Assembly: GCA_003993805.1 (NCBI GenBank)
Contig: RSEF01000001.1
Span: 74,606,340-74,670,339 of the forward strand
DNA length: 64,000 nucleotides
Direction: 5' to 3'
Origin: Himantopus leucocephalus
Taxonomy: Eukaryota > Chordata > Aves > Charadriiformes > Recurvirostridae
Below are positions 51,072 to 61,372 of this stretch, in pieces. Below the pieces are notes generated by a model. That model searched no databases, was not told where the DNA came from, and was given only the letters and a program-made list of their open reading frames with translations. Positions within the stretch are counted from its first letter, which is position 1. Every line of letters starts with the position of its first letter. The position numbers were made by a program, and so were the translations under genes.

Positions 51072-54000
51072 ACTTCATTAACAGCATTAACAGAGGTAGC
51101 AATTGTTCGCATTTTCATAATTCACACAGGAATAGTTAATCACGAATAAGTACTACTAGATTATACAGTAGGACCTGGATGCCAGAATAGAGCCGGAGAA
51201 GGAAGCAGGGGGAAAATGTAATTCCAAAAAAAAAGGAACAGCTTATATTCCAATAAAACCTTGCCAGATATCTTTACCCTGGAATTTAGATAGTGGGTAT
51301 GATGACAGAATAGAAGAGATTCACAACTTGGAGGTGTGTGAACCAAGACCAAGAGAAAAACTGAATTCCTGTTACTTTCTGGTGCACACCACAATTACAA
51401 AAGCTACAGTTGTTATTATATAAAAAAGGGAAAGCATCTATCTTCGGACTATATTGTAGATTTTAGGTTTGACTAGTTTTGGAAGGTAAGAAAGCTCACT
51501 ACTTTTCATGTTAAATTAAGGACTATTACACACAAAAAGGACAGAAGAAAGTTTACTTCGGAAATTGTTTGCAAGCCAGCCAATGCTGGACACAAGGCAT
51601 TGAACCCATGGAATTCAGGGTTGTTTATTGTTATCAAAATAGTCTTATCCTCATGGCCTTGACAGCAAGAAAGCAAAAGGGATGAATGAAATTAACATAG
51701 AACGAAGACAAAAAAGTAACAGTTCATATTATGATTGATTCTCATTCCAGATAGCTCATGAATAGGTGCCCAAGCACCAACATCTGTTTATGTCCAATCC
51801 TTTTTAAAAGTTGGGGGTTTTGTTTGTTTGTTTTTAAAAGTTAGTTCACCTACTTGTACATCTGCCAAATTCACTGAAAGTAACAGTGCCTTTGTTCTGT
51901 ATCATCCAACACAAGAGGACAGGAATTGACACATTCTCCCTAATATACACAGAGAAGTCTTCCCAGAAAAAGTATCTCAAAACCCCCTGATAATCTTTAG
52001 GTGACTTTCACGTATTAAAAAACATGTTTTGTAAAAGGCAGGCCATCAACCCTGATCCTAACATTTTGAGGAAAAACACAGCAGTCGTTTGTCAAAGGAG
52101 TGTTTTGTTTCTAAACATAAATTGACACTCCTGTTACACACTTTTTAAATTTGAAAGGTTAGCATAAATGGTATGCATATACTTTAAATCACCACAGAGC
52201 ATGGAAACATCTTGATTACCTGTCCTTTTTAGATACCACTGTTTCCCATTCTTCTCTCCCATTCCTACCAGATGTCCCACACTACCCGTGAGTCTCTAAA
52301 CAAGAGCCAGAAATATTCATCAGCTTCCTAGTTAATTTGCCTCCTGCAAGTACACATTTCCTTTCATGAGATCTACTTACTCCACAAGGAAGACATGAAC
52401 AAGATGACAACATGCTCTACTCTATAGCAACTTCATTGCAAAAGCAGTTTTAACTGACATCAGGTTTTGTTTCTTGTAATTCCCATGTGTTCATATCAGC
52501 ATAAAGGGTATACTTTCACCACCACAACTTAATTCCGTTAGATCTTCTTTCCCAAAAAATGAGACCAAAAAAACAAAAAGGCTCGCTATTATTATAAAGA
52601 TGCATGTGTTTTAGCTAAATCTCTATTTATTCATATTTATATACTCTTTACGATACAGCACTTGCTTATAAGGATTTTTTCCCAAAGCTCTGGAGGTCAG
52701 CCTGAAGTTGAGGCAGTACATGAGGTGCTACTGATATCTCTAAAGGCCTTACCTCATCTCACTTGTCAGACTAAAATGGTTCTGCTCACAGTATACTAAG
52801 AGTTAACCTGGTCACTAAATTTGGGTGCATGAGCAAGTTCTTCCCCTTTGTCAGGTTGCTGTGTATCAATAGAAATTTTTCTGTCTTCCTCCAGAGACTA
52901 GGGCACATACTTCTTAACACTGTCTGGATATCACACTTACAGGCTTCCCAGGTATGGCAGAAGTCTCGGACACTGGTCCAGTGCCTGTTCTCTCCAATAG
53001 CTTTAAGGCTGGCAGCACTGAATTTGTTACAGGATGATTAGCACATTGTGCAGATATATTGTGCAACATTCTCAGTTCCTGATTCTTGCCTGGGATTACC
53101 AGGGATTGGACCCAATGACCCACATGGTCCCTTCCCTGTCCTACGTTCTTAACACTGACATGTGTAGGCAGGCTAGGAAGGTGCATCGGGATTTGTTTTC
53201 TGCAATGAATGGGAGCTGATTATAAGTCTCTAAATTTAAAGCCGATAGGAGATATACAGCAAAAATTATCGTGTGCCTTTTTCCTTTTTAAATAAGTCCA
53301 AAACATAAAAAGCAACAGGACTCAGAATGTGCACATAAACTTCCTAGTATAAGACCAATTAAAATAACTTTCATTCTTCTAATTACCTAGGAGACTGAAT
53401 ACCTGTGGATATTAATTTTCCATCATTGTATGGCTAGAGAGTTTATAGGCTGGCTTTTAGAGTGTACAGTCAGTAAACACTATGCGTTTGTATGCGTGGT
53501 TGTTTCTCTCTTCCCCCCAGGTGGCACGCAACCAACAAACTTCCCAACATTGGAAACACAATGCTAAAAGTGATAAAGATATTTCAAAAGCCTAGAAGTA
53601 CCTAGAAGCACTAGTGAATCCATGTAGACACCCAACCTAAAGTCACCATGGGTAACATCACCGTACAAAGCAAAGCATGCTCCATCTACAGAACTTCCAT
53701 CATAGTTTTGCCCTGACAACAAAGTTGTGTTAACGATGTTCAAACAACCCGCATACTAGAAAACATCATTTTTCCTAAATCAGCATTGGATTTTCTAGGA
53801 TATCATGCTCTACCACTGCCATACGGCAGCCCACTGCATGCCACAGAGTTAAACTCTTGGCTTAAACAGGCAGTAATTCATAGAAACATCATCACTCAGA
53901 GTGCTCTTATGGCAGGGTAGTCAGCAAGGTTCAAGAATGCGTATTATTGTTTCTTAATTCTAGCAATCAGTCTGATTATTTAAAAAGCTGCATGCATCCA

Positions 54001-55839
54001 CCCATTTCTGAGCATATCATACGCAGATCTTCTAAACTTACTACAATTTTCAAGTGGCTTAGACAGGTAAGTGTTGTAACAAACATCTCACACAAGAAAG
54101 GCTTTTGAGGGAACAGGCTTGAAAATAGGGAGGGGTGAGGGAAGGAGGGATAACAATGGGAGAGTATCCTGCTTCACAAATTAAGGAATAATAGCAAGGA
54201 ACTCACACACTGGTTACAATAGCATGGTGAAATATTTCTATTCATATAGCAACACAGATAACTGCTACCAGGAACTGAGAGAGTGGCAGATTCAGCAAAA
54301 ATAAACTAGGTTTCTTTCATGACCAAGATTTGCAATTCAATAAAAAGGTACAGGCCACATAAATAACAAATCTGCTTTTTTGCCAGTTAGGCCATTAGCC
54401 AGATGTTAGAGATGAAAAGTTATGTGAACAGAATCTCATAAAAGCTTATGACAGTATCAAAGAAACAATACTAAGACTTACGAAAAACACGATGCTTTAA
54501 CACAGCCCAGATAACAAAACCCCAAACCGAAGACAACCTGCTAACATCCTTACAGTGATTTGATTGCAGCTAAATTGGTTTCCCACAAAACGTGGGAAAA
54601 GTTCAAATTATATCCATTACTATGATAAACTCATGTTTTACCCAGCACTTCCCAAACTTTTTCTAGCTGCAGCCCCTCTTGCAGCTTGGTAGATTCAGAT
54701 AATCCAAAATTTCTGGATGATACCGTAAAGCCACACACTTGACTATTCAGGGAACTGCTATTCTGTGATAAAAGTTCTGAACTATGCTTCCAGAACTGAA
54801 ATACATTCAGTACAGCTGCCTCAGTTATTTAATAACTAGTGGTTTAGTCCAAATACCTCATTACTGAAAAAAATTTTTGTACTACCAACTCTGCTCATAC
54901 TAGCATGAGCAAGGTAGTGATTCTTCTCTTTTAATCTTACTTGATATTGCTGTAAGGGTGCTGACTCATAAGTGACCCTGAATTGGGGCACACATCTGAG
55001 CTGCTGCAGTTTTTAACACAAAATACCAAAATACACTTTACAGTAATATGTCAGGCTGCAGACTGCAGTAGCTCAGGAGGAGACGTATGTTGAGCCACCT
55101 ACAGCTATAGATGCAGTAACCTCCGGGAGAAAAAGAGGGCAGGCAGCTAGTGGAGGTTACTGCTGTAGACATCCTCGCCGAATTGGCCATTGTTTAAGAA
55201 TCACAACCCTGCAGTCAAACCAGACAACTTTTTTTTGGTCACAACCTGTTGGATTTGAGGTAGCATATTATCCAGCTGCAGCCGTCCCACATACATCAAT
55301 GTGCCCCCAAAACGAGCTTGGATAAAGCGTTAAACATACATTGTTCTTTGGACCAATTCTATCTCTATCCATTTACTTTCATTCTCTTGGCTTCTGTACT
55401 GCTCTCCCCCACCACCACCTCCATAAGTGTTTCTTTATATCTTTTCTTCGTATCTCCTAATTTCTCCCACTTCCACTGGGGTTTAACTTTAAACCATTTC
55501 ACACCATGTCAGCACGAACCATAACGTGCACTTCCAGCGTGCATGCGACATTCCGTGTAAAAATAAATTGTACACTTCATAACTAAGACTTAGAGTTCAC
55601 GTTACAAACGAGACAGATGTGGAAAGACAGCAATTCCTGACACACGCTTCAGGATGGCAGCAGCTTCAGAAACAAAGCATGGTGTCATCCTACGCTTACT
55701 TTGTAGCGGATGTAATAAAATAAGTGAGGTGTGACCATTCAGCGTTCGCAGGGGGTAAAAAAAAAAATAAGAAAATCCAACCACGCCGCAAGGTCTAGGT
55801 AGGAAGACACCGGTCACCATTACCTCAGATGATGTGGCT
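51072..55839. other. Gene-free DNA left of the CpG island
   Basis: No exon was recognised. If the minus-strand donor at 56,304 is used, this would be first-intron sequence of that gene. A short (TTTG)n run lies at about 51,817-51,835. A possible very old CR1-like tail (GGGATTGGACCCAATGACCC, then TGGTCCCTTCCCTGTCC) lies at about 53,100-53,150. Confidence 0.45.
53085..53155 (+). mobile_element. Possible degraded CR1-like 3' end
   Basis: GGATTGGACCCAATGACCCA followed by GGTCCCTTCCCTGTCCTACG resembles the last part of a CR1 3' untranslated region. It has no octamer tail, so this is weak. Confidence 0.35.
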
Positions 55840-56610
55840 AAGACAACAAAAGCGTGCGCTTCCCAAGGACAGACGAAATAAGTAGGGGCGGAAAAAACCC
55901 ACCCAGCAGGGAACGCGGACGGGAAGAGCACGAAGGACCTACTGCCGTACGAGGCAGAACCAGACCCCACCCGGCGCACCACCGCCCGCCCCGGCGCACC
56001 GCCACCATCACCAGTGCCCAGCAGGACGGCGGGGCCCGCTCGCCTGCCGCCGGCGGGGCGGCGGACAGGCTGATGTGGCCGTCCCCGCCGCCGGCCGGGG
56101 GCAGCCGGGGCCGGGGAGAGGGCTGCCGCCGCCGCCGTCGCCCAGCCCGCGGGCGGTGACAGCGTGCGCGGGGCCCGGCAGGGGCGAGGCCCCGCACCCC
56201 CCCACCGGCCGCCTCCCCCGGCCGCGCCCGGGCGCCCCCTCTCTCCGGCCGGCCGGCGGGTCACGCAGCCCTCGGGGGGAGCCGCCACCGGACCCGCACC
56301 CACCTGAGCGGCAGCTTCCCGGCGACAGGCCCCGCCGCCGCAGCCCCTGCCCGAGCCCGGCGACTGCCCCCAGCTACCGGCTCCCGCAGGCCCCGCCCCG
56401 CCCCGGGCTCCCCCCAGCGGCCGGTAAGAAGCGTTAACCCCCCCCAACCCCCTCACGACCCNGGCAGCGGCGGCGGCGGCGGCGCCCCGGCGAGGTCAGC
56501 TCGGCTCCGCGCCCCGCCGCGCGCTCGCTCTCTCGCTCGCGCTCCCTCCCCTCCGCCGCCTCTCTCGCGCGCGAGCTCCGCCGCTCCCTCCCGCGCCCCC
56601 GGCGCGAGAC

Positions 56611-56626
56611 ACACACACACACATAC
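56611..56626. repeat. (CA)n inside the CpG island
   Basis: About seven CA units followed by TACG lie within the GC-rich core. Confidence 0.85.
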
Positions 56627-57050
56627 GCCCCGCCCCTGCCGCCGCCGAAGCGCGACCGCCCCGCGGCCCCGCCCTTCTACGGCGGCGCGGCGCCCCGCCC
56701 ACGGCGCGCGCTCACGAGCCGGGTTTCCCTCTCCCTCCCCGGGCGTGGGCGTGGCCTTGGGCAGCCCCGGCGCTGCGTCACCACCCGCCGCGGTTTGACT
56801 CCTCGTACTTGCCGTAGCGGCCGCTCCGCGCGCGCCCCTCCCGCTTCCCTCCTCCTCCTCCTCCCCGGGCGGGAACTGCGAACTGCCGCTGGAGAACGGA
56901 GGCGGCCCCCCTCGGCCCAGGTACTGCGGGGTACCCCCCACCGGCTGCGCGGGGAGCGCTCCTCTCCTTTCCCCTCCCCCGGTGGCGGCGGGGCCGCAGC
57001 CGCGAGCCGAGCCGGCTCCTCCCGCCGACCCGCCCGGTGGGCGAAGGGCA

Positions 57051-57117
57051 CGCGCGCGCGCGCGCTTCCGCAGGGGCCCACGCGCCGCGGGAAACCGTTA
57101 GCGGGGGGGGGGGNGGC
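57051..57117. repeat. (CG)n run and long G run
   Basis: CACGCGCGCGCGCGCGC (about 57,048-57,065) is followed about 40 bp later by a run of G (57,102-57,113) interrupted by N at 57,114. The G run could form a quadruplex and is hard to sequence. Confidence 0.8.
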
Positions 57118-57480
57118 AGTGCCTCCTGAGGTGGGGCTCGTCGCCCCGGGCCTTGCCCGCCTCCTCCTCCGCGGCGGTAAGGCGGCGACGGGTCTCCGGC
57201 CGTGCCGGCCCCCGGCGAGGCTCCGGGAGCCCCCGGGGCGGTTCGGAGCCCCTCCGGAATGAGCGCGGAGGGGTTGGGGCAACGGGAGGCAGCGCCGTTC
57301 TCCGCGGGTAATAAAAAAACCCCACCAAACAACCCCAAAACCACACCAAAAAGCTCCGTCTAACCTGTGGGGTTCCCGCAAGGGTGGCACAGGCAGCCCC
57401 GCCGAGGCCGAGCCAGGCCGGCCCGGGGCAAACGGCGGTTTCCCTGGCGAGTGCATCTGCCTGAGGAGATAAATGCTGCC

Positions 57481-60400
57481 TCATAGAAGACGAGCAAATG
57501 GCCTGCTCGGGAATCTTTCTCGTTCGATTTTATTTTTTTTTGGGGGGGTCTAAATAGCCAAAACTAACGTTGTGCGCTTTAGTCGTTATTCCCAGGGGAC
57601 GCTAAAGTGAGAGATTATAGTAAATTAGACAGATGTGTAAAACCACCCAAGGAATGACGCTGTTAGTTATTGACATGCAAATTATCACTATTTAAATTCA
57701 TATTTTCTTGCAATAAATACAGTAATTCAGACCTCTCAGAATTGCGATGGCTGACATAGAGGTCCCAATAACCTGAACTTCCTCCTCAACTGTGGAAGCA
57801 CAGAATCAGTTTTAAATTAATTCCTGAAGAATAATATAGCGCAGGTAAGTGCATGCTATAATATACAAGCCCTTCTGTCAAGCCTAAAGCATCCCCAAAA
57901 AAGAATACTTTACATTGCTGTCTAAGAAAGCAGAAGGATGAAAGCAGATACAGGTTTGCCCATGCCTGGAGTATTGTCAATTTCAAATATGAATGATTTT
58001 CCATTTAAAAATAAATAATAGTGTCAACCTGAAGCAAAACAGAAAAACCGAGAGCTTGAGAGCCTTAGGTTTTTCATGGTAACTTAATTAGTGTGTCAGC
58101 TTAATATGGTCTTGCTGCCAGAATTGTCATCAGTGCCTGTAATCACAATGTTGTTTATGATCTGCAGTTTGACAGATCTCCCACAGCTCTTACAGAGTTC
58201 AGATGTTTTAAATTCCAGCCTGGATTAATTTCTTGTCTAGTAATTGCATTTTGCAAAACTACAGGCTTTCTACAATTACAATTGGACAGGCTGCATTTTC
58301 CCTTTAAGTCCCAAACCATTACTCTTGAGTTAAAAAGCCTGCTGCTTTTTCCTTGCAATGACTAAAGTGGCTTATACATAAATGATGTGGTTATAAATCA
58401 ATCTGACAGGCTTTTAGAAAGAAGTACCCACATAAATAATTTACGACATTTGAATAATATTTCTGCCAGGTCTGGCCTCCAGAATGAGCTCTTTTATTTT
58501 ACCCTGTCTTTATAAACATGAAACTAGTTCTTCAAGAGTGGATTGTTCACTTTTTGGTTTTGTAACTGTTACTGTTTCACACCTTGTGTGCCAAACAAGT
58601 TGTTTCTCTTTTCCTTCAGTTCTACCCCTTGGTGCAATAAAACAGAGCGCCTCTTACTACAAACCTAGATCGTTGTTTGTTGTTATAGGGAATTTTTTTT
58701 TTTATAACATCATTGAAATATTATTTGGGAAGGAGTACTGGTTAATTCCTTTAATGAAACATTTTCTATACAGAATTGTGGCTTAATGCAAAGAAATTAA
58801 GTAGGATTTATATTCTTAGAAAGCAAATGTATTTCAAATTTAGAATTGTTTGGACTGATCCATTTCATAAGGTGCTACTGATGCATTTTTAACTCATGAA
58901 ACTTTGTGGACCCTTTGTAAGGCAAAAGTGACAATGGGTGCTGCATTTTAAAACAGTGAACAAAATTGTGTAGGAGGGAAGTAATTTACACATAACACTG
59001 CTATTAAGGAACATGTTTGAAGGAGTAACCAGCAAAATTTGAAAAATGTGTAGTCTAAAGCACAGCAACACATGTGTTAAACTACCCAGTTTGGACTGGA
59101 ATTAGATTTGTAATTGCTGGGGAAGCAGCAACAAAAGCAACTTTCAATAGATATATTGATGTTCGATGAATTCATGACAGCTGTATAAAAGCTGTTATGA
59201 CAGAAACCTCAGCATAATGAATAAGGAGATGAGTTTCTCATCGTGTGTTCCAAAAATGCAGGAACTGACCAGATAGACTTCACTTCAGATGTTGGATGTA
59301 TTCAAACATTCTTAAATAGAAATATGCCCCCATAAATGCACTATGTTATTCTGCTAAGCTATAAAGACAAGGAAGAAAGAGCTTTACACTGTGTTCATTA
59401 AAATGTTAATTAGTAAAAAGTATAACCAGAATTAGCATTTTCTGTTTAATGCAGGGAGGGTATCGTCATCCTAGACATACCGAAAGTATGCCTGACAAAT
59501 CTAAGGGTTAAATTACGCTTTTGGAGCCACATAAAGAGATTCCACTGAAATAAGTGGTATAGTAGTGTTTGTATGCCATGAAAGCAAATATATTTAAACT
59601 ACTGCAGATAGCTCAAACTTTCTATATTATACCTTTTTATTCTCTTGCTACAGAATGTGGCTTGAATCAATACCAGTAAGATGCATCGATATGGTATTGG
59701 CCAGCATCAGAGGCCACTTTTGGTCTACAATAGACATCCAGTATCATGATCTCCCCGTGCATTTTGTTGTTTAACCTATAAAACACTGAGTATCTTTCTC
59801 TTCTGTTGAAGTTAACAGAACATTACCTCACTTTTCTCACGTCATCAAGGTTGCTTGCCTAGAGATATTATCAGAACTCAAAACTGAAGAGTTATATTGT
59901 ATACAGTTTTTCCACAGCAATTTCAGCAATTTCGTAATCTATTTTCCACTCTTTTTAAACTGTGGTATAGCACAGGCCTGTCTTGATTAGAAACATCTGC
60001 CCCATTATACTTAAAAGATGTACACCTCAGCTTGGTGTTAGGTAAAGCAGCCTTTGCATAACAGGTTAATCAACTCATAAAAGAGTTTGGAGTTCCCAGA
60101 GGAGAGAATACTCCACAGAAATATGAAACTTCTGAGGTTTTTTGTACGCTTTGCTAGAGCAATGTGAACCTTAGGTTAAATATGTGGTATTATCTTTAGT
60201 GCTTGCTAAATCGCTCGTTGTTACATGCATAGCTGTTTGCTCTTGGTGGGCTCAGTGGAATTGCATTTATTGAAAGAATGTTAAAGATTTTTACTCATCA
60301 AACAAAATCTTCACTGTGAAGGAAACTTACCATATAGAGAAGCATGAGGTTGAAGGAAAAAGCCCTCTAAAAGTTCACAGTCTATGTTAAAGTCATATCT

Positions 60401-61071
60401 TAGATTGTGTGGTGCTACAATTAATTTCTTGAGACAGCCGTGTTCTAGCTGAGCGTTTCCCAAGTTGTGGTACTTACACAATTCATGGTATGCAAACTAT
60501 TTTGAAGCGATGCAAAACTGCCTGCTTCTACCTTACACGTGAAGAGAACTGGGAACTGACACTCCTAGCACAGGATTAAGGCACAGTGCATGGTTCAAAA
60601 ACCTAGTTTATCAAGACAGAGAGGAACTGGTAGGAAAAGAGGTGATTTAGGACCAAAAATCTCTTTTGGGGGTAATGGACAGTAAGGTAGAAGAGTGTGT
60701 GAGGATGTGTTAATTTAGAAAATTAGAAGTTATCTGCATACTATAACGGAAGGTGAAGATGTTACTGGCCATAACCTACAGTAGTTGTACTTGAACAGAC
60801 TAAATTCAGGATTATCTGTTCCAGAAGATTGGTTTATTTCCTACATGGGAATTTGTGTACACACACAGATTTTTCTCAGCAGCTGCTCAGTTCACTACCA
60901 CCATACAAATAAATACCTACTTCTAGAGTGCTGTTGAAAATTAGTTTTTCATATCCAGTTTCCCACAACAGCCTTTTTTCTAATTGTGTGCCTAATATGT
61001 TCAAATGTTAAGCTTTTGTGTTATTGACCTTTTTTTTTTAAAAAAAAAAAATCAAAATATGGTGGTAGTAG
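57481..61071. other. AT-rich gene-free DNA right of the CpG island
   Basis: No exon was recognised. If the plus-strand donors are used, this is first-intron sequence. A 100-codon frame at 58,484-58,786 (plus) has no recognised features. Confidence 0.5.
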
Positions 61072-61372
61072 TAAAAGCTGTTAAAATTCTTTGCCTGTTT
61101 CAGAGCACAGTGCAACACCTGTGGTCTTGTGTGTGTGTTTTCTCAGTGATAAGAAAGCTTTCTGAGAATATTAGCAGATAAACTGAAAATAATTCCCTGT
61201 AAATAATAAATAATGGTCAATNTAAAAGCTGTTAAAATTCTTTGCCTGTTTCGGAGCACAGTGCAACACCTGTGGTCTTGTGTGCGTGTTTTCTCAGTGA
61301 TAAGAAAGCTTTCTGAGAATATTAGCAGATAAACTGAAAATAATTCCCTGTAAATAATAAATAATGGTCAAT
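61072..61372 (+). repeat. 151-bp tandem duplication split by a single N
   Basis: Copy 1 is 61,072-61,221 and copy 2 is 61,223-61,372, with N at 61,222. I see two substitutions between them (TTTCAGAGC/TTTCGGAGC and GTGTGTGTG/GTGTGCGTG). The near identity and the N exactly at the joint suggest overlapping contig ends left unmerged rather than a true duplication. Confidence 0.92.

Larger units (their letters stand above)
55840..57480. promoter_or_regulatory. CpG island, probable (possibly bidirectional) promoter
   Basis: About 1.6 kb of very GC- and CpG-dense DNA sits in an otherwise AT-rich window. It has several GC boxes (CCCCGCCC at about 56,627, 56,667 and 56,692) and no TATA box. On the minus strand CTCAG|GTGGGT (exon end 56,304) is an excellent splice donor, and CTGAG|GTAATG near 55,825 is another. 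On the plus strand CCCAG|GTACTG (56,920) and CCTGAG|GTGGGG (57,130) are donor-like. This fits first, untranslated exons on both sides of a shared promoter. The genes themselves are not identifiable. Large frames on both strands (up to 284 codons) are compositional. Single N bases lie at 56,462 and 57,114. Confidence 0.8.

Noticed and set aside
55602..57484. Long overlapping frames (up to 284 codons) on both strands of the CpG island
   Set aside because: GC-rich DNA has few stop codons. The products are Arg/Gly/Pro/Ala-rich with no domain, and all frames are open at once.
60440..60520. GTTTCCCAAGTTGTGGTA and similar words near 54,645, possible hAT transposon ends
   Set aside because: Only a few words resemble such ends. 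No inverted terminal repeats or target duplication were found.
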